DNA of 49,448 nt from an uncultured Pelagibacteraceae bacterium (GTDB taxonomy: Bacteria > Pseudomonadota > Alphaproteobacteria > Pelagibacterales > Pelagibacteraceae): NCBI GenBank assembly GCA_902514665.1, contig CABXRS010000007.1, positions 1-49,448 of the forward strand. Direction: 5' to 3'. The notes under the pieces were generated by a model. That model was not told the DNA's origin. It saw nothing but the letters and a program-made list of their open reading frames with translations, and did no database searches. The translations under genes were made by a program, and so were the position numbers. Within the stretch, counting starts at the first letter, position 1; each line of letters opens with the position of its first letter. Shown in pieces: positions 42,016-49,448 of this stretch.

Positions 42016-42063
42016 TTCAATCTACTTTTTCATTTTTCATAAAAATTTAACTAAAGGATAATA

Positions 42064-43338
42064 ATGAGTGCAGAAAAAATCTCATACGACCTTAAAAGAT
42101 TTGCAGGAATAAAGCGTGATTATACAGAAGAAGAGGTTGAAAGATTAAGAGGCTCAATTAAAATAGAATATTCTTTATGTAAACATCAATCACAAAAGCT
42201 TTGGAAATTATTAAATTCAGAGGCATATGTTAATACTCTAGGCTCTCTCTCGGGTAATCAAGCAGTACAACATGCTAAAGCAGGTTTAAAAGCAATTTAC
42301 TTAAGTGGATGGCAAGTTGCTGCAGATGCGAATACTGCAGGTGAAATGTATCCTGACCAATCACTATATCCTTATGATAGTGCTCCAAAATTAGTTGAAT
42401 CAATGAATAACTCACTTGTAAGAGCTGATCAAATTCAACACATGGAAATGCAAGATGGAGATATGAAAGCAAAAGATAGGATAGATTATATGCTTCCAAT
42501 TATTGCAGATGGAGAAGCTGGTTTTGGTGGACCATTAAATGTTTTCGAACTAACTAAAAAATTTATTAAAGCAGGAGCAGCGGGTGTTCACTTTGAGGAT
42601 CAGTTAGCTAGTGAAAAAAAATGTGGGCATATGGGTGGTAAAGTTTTAGTACCAACTGGGACAATGGTTAAAAATTTAAAGGCAGCAAGACTTGCAGCAG
42701 ATATTGCTGAAGTACCTTTAATAATTTTAGCAAGAACAGATGCCAATGCTGCTAAATTAATTACAAATGATTTTGATGAAAATGATAAACATTTCCTAAC
42801 AGGCAAAAGATCGCCTGAGGGTTTCTTTTACGTAAAAGATGGTATTGAACAAGCAATTTCTCGAGGTCTAGCGTATGCACCGTATGCTGACTTAATATGG
42901 TGTGAAACAGCCACTCCAAATTTGCAGGAAGCTAAAAAATTTGCAGATGCTATTCATGAAAAATATCCTGGAAAACTTCTAGCTTACAATTGCTCTCCAT
43001 CATTTAATTGGAAAAAACATTTAAACGATGATGAAATAGCTTCTTTCCAAAAAGAAATTGCTAAAATGGGATACAAATTTCAGTTTATAACATTAGCTGG
43101 GTTTCATACTCAAAATATTGCAATTTTCGAACTTGCAGAAAAATATAAAAAAGAAGGTATGACTGCTTATTCTAAAATCCAGCAACAAGAATTTGCTAGA
43201 GAAAAAGATGGTTATACTAGCGTAAAGCATCAACGTGAAGTTGGAACATCTTATTTTGATGCAGTTTCTAATACTATAAGTAGTGGACAAAGTTCTACCA
43301 CTGCGATGGCTGGCTCAACTGAGTCAGAACAATTTTAA
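42064..43338 (+). CDS. aceA: Isocitrate lyase
   Basis: A 424-residue isocitrate lyase. The active-site loop is [16 protein letters not shown] (family signature K-K-C-G-H-x-G-G). Other blocks include [57 protein letters not shown] and [14 protein letters not shown]. The AGEMYPDQ form and length fit the classic AceA clade rather than methylisocitrate lyase. It splits isocitrate to glyoxylate and succinate. A GGA-containing Shine-Dalgarno (AAAGGATAATAATG) precedes the start. A terminator follows at 43365. Malate synthase is not in the window. Confidence 0.96.
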   Translation: MSAEKISYDLKRFAGIKRDYTEEEVERLRGSIKIEYSLCKHQSQKLWKLLNSEAYVNTLGSLSGNQAVQHAKAGLKAIYLSGWQVAADANTAGEMYPDQSLYPYDSAPKLVESMNNSLVRADQIQHMEMQDGDMKAKDRIDYMLPIIADGEAGFGGPLNVFELTKKFIKAGAAGVHFEDQLASEKKCGHMGGKVLVPTGTMVKNLKAARLAADIAEVPLIILARTDANAAKLITNDFDENDKHFLTGKRSPEGFFYVKDGIEQAISRGLAYAPYADLIWCETATPNLQEAKKFADAIHEKYPGKLLAYNCSPSFNWKKHLNDDEIASFQKEIAKMGYKFQFITLAGFHTQNIAIFELAEKYKKEGMTAYSKIQQQEFAREKDGYTSVKHQREVGTSYFDAVSNTISSGQSSTTAMAGSTESEQF

Positions 43339-43364
43339 AAAATTAATAACCCCCTCTCAATTTT

Positions 43365-43395
43365 TTATAGCCCTTAATTGGGCTATAAAGTTTTT
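43365..43395 (+). terminator. Rho-independent terminator of aceA
   Basis: A 9-bp stem TTATAGCCC/GGGCTATAA with a 6-base loop (TTAATT) is followed by AG and five T. It starts 27 nt after the aceA stop and ends 45 nt before the GcvT-like gene, which should therefore have its own promoter. Confidence 0.8.
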
Positions 43396-43440
43396 GAATT
43401 TCTTTGCAAAATCCACTCCATCTGTTAAGCCTTTTCGAAA

Positions 43441-44580
43441 ATGACTAATAAAAACTTTGGCTTTGGGACACAAATTAGAAAATCCCCATACTTTGATTCA
43501 ACTGTGAAATGGGGTGCAACTAGTTTTTCAGTCTATAATCACATGTATATTCCAAGAGATTTTGGTAGCCCTGAGCAAAACTTTTGGAACTTGATTGAAA
43601 AATCAATACTTTGTGACGTTGCTGTTGAAAGACAGGTTGAAATTACAGGACCAGATGCTTTCAAATTTACTCAACTACTTACACCAAGAGATCTTTCCAC
43701 TATAGTAATTGGTCAATGTAAATATGTTTTAATCACCAACAATGATGGTGGAATATTGAATGACCCAGTTTTATTGAGATTAGCTGAAAATCATTTTTGG
43801 CTTTCACTTGCAGATAGTGATGTTTTGTTATGGGCTCAAGGTGTTGCGGTTAATTCAGGGATGAATGTCAACATAACGGAACCTGATGTTTCGCCATTAC
43901 AGCTACAAGGACCTACATCAAAAGACATAATGGTAAAACTTTTTGGAGAAAGTATTATAGATCTTAAATATTATTGGTTTAAGGAATACGATTTAGATGG
44001 CATACCATTAATTGTTTCTAGAACGGGCTGGTCTAGTGAGTTTGGTTACGAATTATTTTTAAGAGATGGTTCTAAAGGAAACAAACTATATGAAAAAATA
44101 ATGAATGCTGGAAAAGAATATGGTCTTCAGCCTGGCCATACTTCTTCAATAAGAAGAATTGAAGGTGGAATGCTTTCCTATCATGCTGATGCTGATATTA
44201 ATACTAACCCATTTGAATTAGGTTTAGATCGTTTGGTATCTCTGGATAGTGATATTGAATTTATTGGAAAGGCGGCTCTAAAAAAAATCAAAGCTGAGGG
44301 TATAAAAAGAAAACAAGTGGGAATAGAAATTGATTGTGAACCATTACCTGGTCCAAATACAACTTTCTGGTCTATAAAAAAAGATAACAATAAAATCGGA
44401 AAAGTAACCTCAGCAGTATATTCACCCAGATTGAAAAAAAATATTGCGCTTGCGATGATAAATATCGAAAATTCAGCAATTGGAACTAGTCTAGAAGTGA
44501 ACACTAATATAGGTAATTTTGAAGCTATAATAGTAGAAAAACCTTTTTTTGATCCAAAAAAGAAAATAGCTAGTAATTAA
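43441..44580 (+). CDS. GcvT/DmdA-like aminomethyltransferase-family protein
   Basis: A 379-residue folate-binding GcvT-fold protein. The N-terminus (SPYFDSTVKWGATSFSVYNHMYIPRDFGSPEQNFWNLIEKSILCDVAVERQVEITG) aligns in pattern with DMSP demethylase DmdA (TVYNH..., VWDVAVERQ) more than with GcvT. Later blocks are LLTPRDLSTIVIGQCKYVLITNNDGGILNDPVLLRL, LQGPTSKDIM, SRTGWSSEFGYELFL and RRIEGGMLSYHADADINTNPFELGLDRLVSLD. It should bind tetrahydrofolate and take a methyl or one-carbon group. It could be a DmdA paralogue of unknown substrate rather than true DmdA. No other glycine-cleavage genes are adjacent. The end overlaps the convergent ABC permease gene by 4 nt. Confidence 0.82.
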   Translation: MTNKNFGFGTQIRKSPYFDSTVKWGATSFSVYNHMYIPRDFGSPEQNFWNLIEKSILCDVAVERQVEITGPDAFKFTQLLTPRDLSTIVIGQCKYVLITNNDGGILNDPVLLRLAENHFWLSLADSDVLLWAQGVAVNSGMNVNITEPDVSPLQLQGPTSKDIMVKLFGESIIDLKYYWFKEYDLDGIPLIVSRTGWSSEFGYELFLRDGSKGNKLYEKIMNAGKEYGLQPGHTSSIRRIEGGMLSYHADADINTNPFELGLDRLVSLDSDIEFIGKAALKKIKAEGIKRKQVGIEIDCEPLPGPNTTFWSIKKDNNKIGKVTSAVYSPRLKKNIALAMINIENSAIGTSLEVNTNIGNFEAIIVEKPFFDPKKKIASN

Positions 44581-45344
44581 GTTTTAATTTTATAACCTTT
44601 TTTAAGTAGCACAGACACTACAGTTACACAAATTATTAAGAATAGAACCATTAAACTGACACTAATCCATATATTAAAGTCAGAAACTCCATAAAATGCA
44701 AATCGCAAACCATTTATTAAATATACTACTGGATTGAAATAAGTAACCGTCTGCCAAAATTCTGGTAGCATATCTAAAGAATATAAGCTTCCACCTAAAA
44801 AAACCATTGGTGTTATTATGAGTGTAGGAACAATTGACATTTGTTCAAAGTTAGAGCTCATTAATCCTATCAAAAAACCGAATAAAGCAAAAGTGAAGGC
44901 AACTAGTATTAATAAAAAAATCATTAACAATGGATACATCACTTGAACTTCAACAAAAAAAGTGGCAGTTATAAAAATAATTACTCCTACAATCAAAGTT
45001 TTAGTTGCACCCGCTCCCACAAATGCTAAGACAATTTCAAATGTAGAAATTGGAGCTGCAAGAATTTCATAAATTGTTCCGTTAAATTTTGGAAAAAATA
45101 TACTGAAAGAAGTATTGCTAATAGATTGTGTTAATAATGTAAGCATTAATAAACCTGGAACAATATAAGATCCATAGCTAATACCATCAATTTTTTCCAC
45201 ATACCCACCAATTACAGAGCCAAATACAATAAAATATAAAGAAGTTGAAAGAACTGGTGAAAATAAAGATTGCATTAATGTTCTTCTGAAACGATCCATT
45301 TCATGTGCGTACATAGCTATAAAAGCATAATAATTAAATCTCAT
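44577..45344 (-). CDS. yadH: ABC-2 type transporter permease (YadH-like)
   Basis: A 255-residue permease with six membrane helices. It starts [40 protein letters not shown]. The ABC-2 signature region [57 protein letters not shown] is present. Size and sequence pattern match E. coli YadH, which pairs with YadG. It overlaps the ATPase gene by 11 nt. The exported substrate is unknown. Confidence 0.9.
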   Translation of the reverse strand: MRFNYYAFIAMYAHEMDRFRRTLMQSLFSPVLSTSLYFIVFGSVIGGYVEKIDGISYGSYIVPGLLMLTLLTQSISNTSFSIFFPKFNGTIYEILAAPISTFEIVLAFVGAGATKTLIVGVIIFITATFFVEVQVMYPLLMIFLLILVAFTFALFGFLIGLMSSNFEQMSIVPTLIITPMVFLGGSLYSLDMLPEFWQTVTYFNPVVYLINGLRFAFYGVSDFNIWISVSLMVLFLIICVTVVSVLLKKGYKIKT

Positions 45345-46269
45345 TATTTTCCTTTACCAAACTTACAAATATTTTCTCTAAAGTGGTTTGCTCAGTTTTT
45401 AAATCTTGTAATTTTAATCCTGTATCTTTTAAGGCCTTTAGTAAATTAGTGATACCAGTACTTTCTGCATTAACATTGTAAATATAATTTACCGATCTCT
45501 TATCATTACCTATTTCTAAATTATAATTTTTTAAACTATCAGGGATTTCTTTTATTTCATTTTGAAGATTTATCGTTAATTTTTTATGACCCATTTTTTT
45601 TAATAATTCTGATGTTTTATCAATAACAATAATTTCACCTTGATTGATTACTGCTACTCTGTCAGCTATTGCCTCTGCTTCTTCTATATAATGCGTTGTT
45701 AATATTATTGTAACTCCTGTCTGTCTAAGATCTTCAACAACTTTCCACATGTCTTTTCTAAGCTCAACATCAACTCCTGCTGTTGGCTCATCTAAAAATA
45801 ATATTGAAGGTTCGTGAGATAAAGCTTTAGCAATTAAAACTCTTCTTTTCATACCTCCTGATAGTTGATTTAATCTTAAATTTTTTTTATCCCATAAACT
45901 TAGATCCTTTAAGATTTTTTCAATATAATTTGGATTTGGTTTTTTTCCATTCAATCCCCTGGAGTAAGAGACATTATTAAACACCGTCTCAAATGTTTCT
46001 AATGTAAGTTCTTGTGGAACCAATCCAATTCTAGATCTCGTTTCTCTATAGTCACTAATTATATCAAAATCATCAACGGTCACTTTTCCAGAAGAGGGGG
46101 TAACAATTCCACATATAATACTAATTAAAGTTGTCTTTCCAGCACCATTCGGTCCTAAGAGTGCTATAATTTCTCCTTTGGTAATTTCTAAATTGATTTT
46201 TTTTAAGGCCTCAAATCCATTGTCATAAACCTTTGATAAATCTTTAATTGTGATCTGATTAGTCAACAT
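45334..46269 (-). CDS. yadG: ABC transporter ATPase (YadG-like)
   Basis: A 311-residue ATPase with Walker [18 protein letters not shown], signature [18 protein letters not shown], Walker [13 protein letters not shown] and H-loop [13 protein letters not shown]-terminal domain of about 90 residues follows, as in drug/lipid-exporter ABC-2 ATPases and YadG. It is coupled to the YadH-like permease. Its start is 69 nt from the divergent thioredoxin-like gene, with a 26-nt palindrome in that spacer. Confidence 0.92.
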   Translation of the reverse strand: MLTNQITIKDLSKVYDNGFEALKKINLEITKGEIIALLGPNGAGKTTLISIICGIVTPSSGKVTVDDFDIISDYRETRSRIGLVPQELTLETFETVFNNVSYSRGLNGKKPNPNYIEKILKDLSLWDKKNLRLNQLSGGMKRRVLIAKALSHEPSILFLDEPTAGVDVELRKDMWKVVEDLRQTGVTIILTTHYIEEAEAIADRVAVINQGEIIVIDKTSELLKKMGHKKLTINLQNEIKEIPDSLKNYNLEIGNDKRSVNYIYNVNAESTGITNLLKALKDTGLKLQDLKTEQTTLEKIFVSLVKENNEI

Positions 46270-46301
46270 TTAGATAAGTTATATAGAGACAATTTGTGGG
46301 A

Positions 46302-46327
46302 TTACAATAAATTTTAATTTATTGTAA
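46302..46327. promoter_or_regulatory. 26-nt palindrome in the yadG/thioredoxin-like divergent spacer
   Basis: Two perfect 12-bp arms (TTACAATAAATT and AATTTATTGTAA) surround a 2-base centre. The site ends 11 bp before the ATG of the thioredoxin-like gene and 33 bp from the yadG ATG. Its position and symmetry suit a dimeric repressor controlling both genes. As a transcript end it lacks a T-run and has no upstream gene to terminate. AT-rich background makes palindromes easier to obtain, but 12-bp perfect arms are unusual in this window. Confidence 0.55.
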
Positions 46328-46338
46328 ACGTTTAATTA

Positions 46339-46728
46339 ATGAAAAATATTTTTATCTTATTTTTGTTTTTAATTACATTAAATGTCAATGCTGTGGAAAA
46401 GGAAACAACTTTTAACCAAAATCTGTTTAATAAGGCTCAATCTGAGGGAAAAGTTATTATAATTAGTTCCTGGATTAAGTACTGTTCATCTTGTGCGGGA
46501 CAAATGAAAATTTTAAAGGAAGCAAAAAATGATGGAAAATTAAATGATATAAAGTTTGAGAATATTGAATATTTTTCTTTTGACGTAACGAATAAAAATA
46601 TAGCAGATTTTTTTAATGTTCAATATCAAACAACTCTTATAATTTTCAAAGATAAAAAAGAAGTCTATAGAAGTCTTGGCGAAACCACCAAAGACTTGCT
46701 TTACGAAGCTATAAAATCGTCTATTTAG
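46339..46728 (+). CDS. Secreted thioredoxin-like protein
   Basis: A 129-residue protein with signal peptide (MKNIFILFLFLITLNVNA). The thioredoxin-fold core is VIIISSWIKYCSSCAGQMKILKEA, with a CSSC redox motif. YFSFDVTNKNIADFFNVQYQTTLIIFKDKKEVYRSLG contains the strand that normally follows cis-Pro, with QTT in place of the usual VPT. It is probably a periplasmic disulfide reductase, or resembles a DsbD C-terminal-like domain standing alone. It ends 3 nt before convergent thiV. Confidence 0.82.
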   Translation: MKNIFILFLFLITLNVNAVEKETTFNQNLFNKAQSEGKVIIISSWIKYCSSCAGQMKILKEAKNDGKLNDIKFENIEYFSFDVTNKNIADFFNVQYQTTLIIFKDKKEVYRSLGETTKDLLYEAIKSSI

Positions 46729-46731
46729 AAA

Positions 46732-48174
46732 TTATATTTTTTTTATTTTTAATATCACAGCTGGTAAAAAAGTTGCGATAAAGAAAGATAAAAATAATAA
46801 AGATTGAATAACAAAAGCACTAAATGCTTCTGTTGGTACCAACACTCCTACCAATAAACTTTTAGAAAAATCTGGAAAAGGAAACATTAAAAATCCTGCA
46901 ATTAACCCAACAATTATGGAAATATATGCAGTCTTTTCATTAACGTTTTTGTTATAAAAACTATAAAAAACAGTTAAAACAAAAGCACAACAAAATAAAT
47001 CAGCTAGCAAAAATAAATATAAAATATCAAATCCTTTTGAAGCAATAATAAATACAATAATTGACAGACCTATAATGAAATATTTAGAAAGTTTTAAATA
47101 ATCAGTTTTCTTATCAAAATTAAATGTTGCTTTGCCATCAACTACAAACAGACTTGATATCGCATTAACTAGAGTATCTACTGTTGAAATAGTCAAAGCC
47201 AAACCAAGCACGATAATTAATAATGACAATAATTCAGTTTGCTCCTTTAAAAGTAATGTAAAAAATCCAAGATCTGGTCTGTTAGTTGGATCAACAGAAA
47301 AAGATACCATGCCTATAAAACCCATTAGGAATACTATTGGAACAATAATTAAAAAGGAAATAATCAATCCTTTTTTAAGTGTTTCATAATTTTTAGCAGC
47401 ATAAACTCTTTGCCAATTACCTTGGTGAAATAAATTTGTTGCAGCTACTGCGATAAAAAAAGTTAGACCTGCAGTATAGCTTGGTACATAAGAAGAGCTC
47501 AAGAGCTGAGGATTTTTACTTTCAATAAACTCAAAAGAAAAGTTATTTCCATTAAATAATGTAATGTATGAAATTGTTATCAATAACAAAACTGCCATTA
47601 CAAACATCTGAATATTGTCTGTAAAAATTGAAGCCCTCAAACCTCCATACAAAGTATAAGTTAACGTAGAAATAATAACTATCAATGCAGTAATCCATAA
47701 TTCTGTTCCAGAAATATAATTAATTAGAACAGCTACAGCTGTGACTTCTGCACATAAAAAAATAAACATGTAAAAAATCGTCATTAGCAAAATTAATTTA
47801 AATAAGCTTTTACCAAATTTTTGTCTCATATATTCAATAAGTGAAGAGCCTTTAGGAAAGTCTGTTCTAATTTTTTTTCCTAAATAAATCAAAAATATCA
47901 TTGGAAAACCAGTTCCTAATGCATAACCAATTACTGCTCCTATACCACCCCATGTTGAAGCTGAAGCTGGTCCAAATAAAATCCAGGCACCTAATGCTGA
48001 TGCAACTAAACTCGTTGTAAGGGAAAACAAACCAATATTTCTATTTGCAGTTAAATAATTATTTATTCCTTGGAATTTTTTTGAATGATAAATTCCAAAA
48101 ATTACAAATATTAAACTCATGACTATTACTAATATTAATGATGATGATTGACTTATGAAGTATGTTTTATTCAT
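46732..48174 (-). CDS. thiV: Sodium:solute symporter under TPP riboswitch control, probable HMP/thiamin-precursor transporter
   Basis: A 480-residue SSS-family symporter with 13 membrane helices. Family blocks include NNYLTANRNIGLFSLTTSLVASALGAWILFGPASASTWGGIGAVIGYALG and YGGLRASIFTDNIQMFVMAVLL. A TPP aptamer lies directly before the ATG, so the cargo should be thiamin-related. In SAR11 a riboswitch-controlled SSS protein named ThiV is proposed to import the thiamin pyrimidine HMP, which these cells need. The assignment as thiV rests on family plus riboswitch, not on direct substrate evidence. The Shine-Dalgarno AAGGGA is inside the riboswitch 3' strand. Confidence 0.85.
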   Translation of the reverse strand: MNKTYFISQSSSLILVIVMSLIFVIFGIYHSKKFQGINNYLTANRNIGLFSLTTSLVASALGAWILFGPASASTWGGIGAVIGYALGTGFPMIFLIYLGKKIRTDFPKGSSLIEYMRQKFGKSLFKLILLMTIFYMFIFLCAEVTAVAVLINYISGTELWITALIVIISTLTYTLYGGLRASIFTDNIQMFVMAVLLLITISYITLFNGNNFSFEFIESKNPQLLSSSYVPSYTAGLTFFIAVAATNLFHQGNWQRVYAAKNYETLKKGLIISFLIIVPIVFLMGFIGMVSFSVDPTNRPDLGFFTLLLKEQTELLSLLIIVLGLALTISTVDTLVNAISSLFVVDGKATFNFDKKTDYLKLSKYFIIGLSIIVFIIASKGFDILYLFLLADLFCCAFVLTVFYSFYNKNVNEKTAYISIIVGLIAGFLMFPFPDFSKSLLVGVLVPTEAFSAFVIQSLLFLSFFIATFLPAVILKIKKI

Positions 48175-48245
48175 TTTATCCCTTTCTGAATTACCGGACA
48201 GGTTCTTAGGGTTTAATCTCAGTCTATAAAGACACCCCTTATAAA
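48175..48245 (-). promoter_or_regulatory. TPP (THI-box) riboswitch
   Basis: Minus-strand RNA reading from 48240 shows the THI-box elements in order: GGGGTG, CTGAGATTAAACCC, then AAGAACCTG-TCCGG-TAATTCAG-AAAGGGA, with normal spacing and a short P3. Outer bases TTTAT (48245-48241) can pair with ATAAA (48179-48175) as P1. This places the Shine-Dalgarno AAGGGA and the bases right before the ATG in the ligand-bound fold. Translational repression by thiamin pyrophosphate is therefore the likely mode; no terminator hairpin is seen. Confidence 0.93.
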
Positions 48246-48294
48246 TTTTCTATTACATATACACTGAAAAGAAAAGCTTAAAAATTTTTTTATT

Positions 48295-48579
48295 TTATTT
48301 TTGACTTAGTATTTCAACCATACATTGAGTTGCATAATCTCTCCACTCAGAGGAGGTTTTGTTTTTTAAACTATTCAAATGATCTCTATTACTTTGAATA
48401 TCATCTTTGTGCTTTAATTTATCAGCACCGTTTAAGTTTGCCTCCATATTAGATAAATTATTTTCCATAGCATTTATCCAGCTTTTTCCAAGCTCAACAC
48501 ATTTTTGATCGTCTTTTTCGTCACAAATTTGCTTAAAAAAATTAAAAATTACATCATCGGTCTTAACAGAACTGTCCAT
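48295..48579 (-). CDS. Hypothetical 94-aa protein
   Basis: A small acidic, helical, probably cytoplasmic protein. It contains DDVIFNFFKQICDEKDDQKCVELGKSWINAMENNLSNMEANLNG and a charged second helix pair ending EWRDYATQCMVEILSQK. Three cysteines are present. I do not recognise a family. It lies 3 nt after the pentapeptide-repeat gene on the same strand and is co-transcribed with it. The thiV riboswitch begins 50 nt downstream. Confidence 0.68.
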   Translation of the reverse strand: MDSSVKTDDVIFNFFKQICDEKDDQKCVELGKSWINAMENNLSNMEANLNGADKLKHKDDIQSNRDHLNSLKNKTSSEWRDYATQCMVEILSQK

Positions 48580-48582
48580 TGA

Positions 48583-49092
48583 CTATTGATTGCAGGTTCC
48601 AATTGATTCTGGACCACATGTTTGTCCATTAGTCCAAGTTGCACCAATTAAATTAGCACCATCAAAGTTAGCATTGGTTATATTTGATGAAGTAAAGTTT
48701 GCTTCCATCAAATTTGAGTTTTGAAAGTTAGCTTCAATTAAAGTGGCTCCCATAAAATCAACTCTAGTTAAATTAGCGCCTGTAAAATTTGTTTTTTCAA
48801 AATTGGCACCTATAGAAACTGTTTCATATAGATTAGCTCTTATAAATGTAGACTCAGGAAATGTTCCAAATGATAAATTAGAGTTCATCATTATGCTTTT
48901 ATCCAAATTAACTTGAATGAAACTTGCAAAAGACAAATTAGAATTTGGGAAATAGCTTCCTTGTAAATCTTGTGCATCAGAAAATCTACAATTTGAATAA
49001 TCCACACCCTCAGTTAAAGGGTCATCACAAGCTGCATTTGAATTTGAAATAAAAAATAGACTAAATAAAAAGATAAAAACTAACTTTTTCAT
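48583..49092 (-). CDS. Secreted pentapeptide-repeat protein
   Basis: The ATG at 49092 gives 169 residues with signal peptide (MKKLVFIFLFSLFFISNSNA). The mature protein begins ACDDPLTEGVDYSNCRFSDA and then has about 16 pentapeptide repeats of the A(N/D)(L/F)xx type. Examples are GANFEKTNFTGANLTRVDFMGATLIEANFQNSNLMEANF. This should form a right-handed quadrilateral beta helix. The C-terminal cap GQTCGPESIGTCNQ holds two further cysteines, so disulfides at both ends are likely in the periplasm. The function is unknown. The frame extends upstream to 49107, but that spoils the signal peptide. Confidence 0.88.
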   Translation of the reverse strand: MKKLVFIFLFSLFFISNSNAACDDPLTEGVDYSNCRFSDAQDLQGSYFPNSNLSFASFIQVNLDKSIMMNSNLSFGTFPESTFIRANLYETVSIGANFEKTNFTGANLTRVDFMGATLIEANFQNSNLMEANFTSSNITNANFDGANLIGATWTNGQTCGPESIGTCNQ

Positions 49093-49197
49093 ATTTAAAG
49101 TTAACAAATTAAATATGTCAAAACAATGGATGATTAAAATTTTAAGGATAATTTAACAATATTATTTAACTAATATTTAACGTATAAACCATTATTT

Positions 49198-49448
49198 ATG
49201 AAAGAATATAATATTGCAGCCATACCAGGAGATGGCATAGGCAAAGAAGTTGTGCCTGAGGGTCTTAAAATTTTAAAGCAGGCAGCGCTTAAACATCAAT
49301 TTAAAATTAATTTTACTGAATATGATTTTGCATCATGTGATTATTATGAAAAGCATGAAAAAATGTTACCTGATGATTGGAAAGAGAAATTAAGTAAATA
49401 TAATGCTATTTTTTTTGGTGCAGTTGGTATGCCTGATCAAGTTCCTGA
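49198..49448 (+). CDS. Isocitrate/isopropylmalate dehydrogenase family protein (D-malate/tartrate dehydrogenase-like), partial
   Basis: The frame starts with ATG at 49198 and continues past the right edge. The 83 visible residues begin MKEYNIAAIPGDGIGKEVVP and end with YNAIFFGAVGMPDQVP. The GDGIGxEV motif is that of the beta-decarboxylating dehydrogenase family. The segments FTEYDFASCDYY and GAVGMPDQVPD are closest to the D-malate/tartrate dehydrogenase branch (DmlA/TtuC). It would oxidatively decarboxylate a 2-hydroxyacid with NAD. The active site lies outside the window. Confidence 0.85.
   Translation, partial: MKEYNIAAIPGDGIGKEVVPEGLKILKQAALKHQFKINFTEYDFASCDYYEKHEKMLPDDWKEKLSKYNAIFFGAVGMPDQVP

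Noticed and set aside
1..49448. tRNA or rRNA genes, CRISPR arrays, insertion sequences, integrases, phage genes.
   Set aside because: None were seen on reading both strands; gaps between genes are all under about 160 nt and contain no such structures.

Overview
The window is a low-GC (clearly AT-dominated), very compact bacterial chromosome segment. Gene content points to an alphaproteobacterium of the SAR11 / Candidatus Pelagibacter group: an aprM-aprB-aprA APS reductase operon of the sulfite-oxidising type, a lone AmtB ammonium transporter, isocitrate lyase beside a RamB/ScfR-type regulator, a DmdA-like GcvT paralogue, and a sodium:solute symporter directly behind a TPP riboswitch (the ThiV arrangement described in SAR11). 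Genes often overlap by 1, 4 or 8 nt, convergent genes run into each other without room for terminators, and there are no tRNAs, rRNAs, IS elements, prophage genes or CRISPR arrays. The assignment is inference from gene content and base composition; no search was possible.

Layout. 1-4.3 kb: a truncated PhyH-type dioxygenase, then a tight four-gene run (GMC oxidoreductase, TerC-type membrane protein, SDR, M23 peptidase). 4.3-17 kb is the most striking part, an organosulfonate/sulfite island. It holds xsc (sulfoacetaldehyde to acetyl phosphate + sulfite), divergent suyAB (sulfolactate to pyruvate + sulfite), a PSE/YeiH-type putative sulfate exporter, a TauE-type putative sulfite exporter with a 44-aa membrane partner, and aprMBA (sulfite to APS). 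Translationally coupled behind xsc are sxtJ-, sxtK- and sxtI-like genes (NodU-type carbamoyltransferase with two small membrane proteins) and an SGNH hydrolase, a conserved module with no known product outside saxitoxin clusters.

17-22.3 kb: a six-gene minus-strand run metC, MFS transporter, pabB, pabA, pabC, HIT protein (p-aminobenzoate for folate). 22.4-28.2 kb: mnmA, cysQ, recX, an ABA4-like membrane protein, a DsbA-fold isomerase, rhodanese, a glycosyltransferase-like protein and Bcp peroxiredoxin, with four small ORFs. 28.2-32.8 kb: amtB with a structured 3' region, hup, rseP and a DEAD-box helicase with a DETD box. 32.9-39.4 kb: tesA and a downstream run (NAPE-PLD-like hydrolase, two periplasmic proteins, SRAP peptidase), divergent from ybbA-ybbP with overlapping start codons. 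39.4-44.6 kb: a second TauE-family protein with its own small membrane partner, a RamB-like regulator, a five-copy TTTGTAAA operator cluster, a 53-aa unknown protein, aceA with terminator, and the DmdA-like protein. 44.6 kb to the end: a YadGH-type ABC exporter, a thioredoxin-like protein with a 26-nt palindrome in the shared upstream region, riboswitch-controlled thiV, a hypothetical protein, a pentapeptide-repeat protein and the start of a D-malate/tartrate dehydrogenase-like gene.

The best candidates for something undescribed are the xsc-sxtJKI-SGNH fusion of two modules, the two independent pairings of a TauE-family permease with a tiny membrane protein, the 53-aa protein in the glyoxylate-regulator/aceA interval, the structured RNA 3' of amtB, and the 27-residue highly basic ORF between metC and mnmA.
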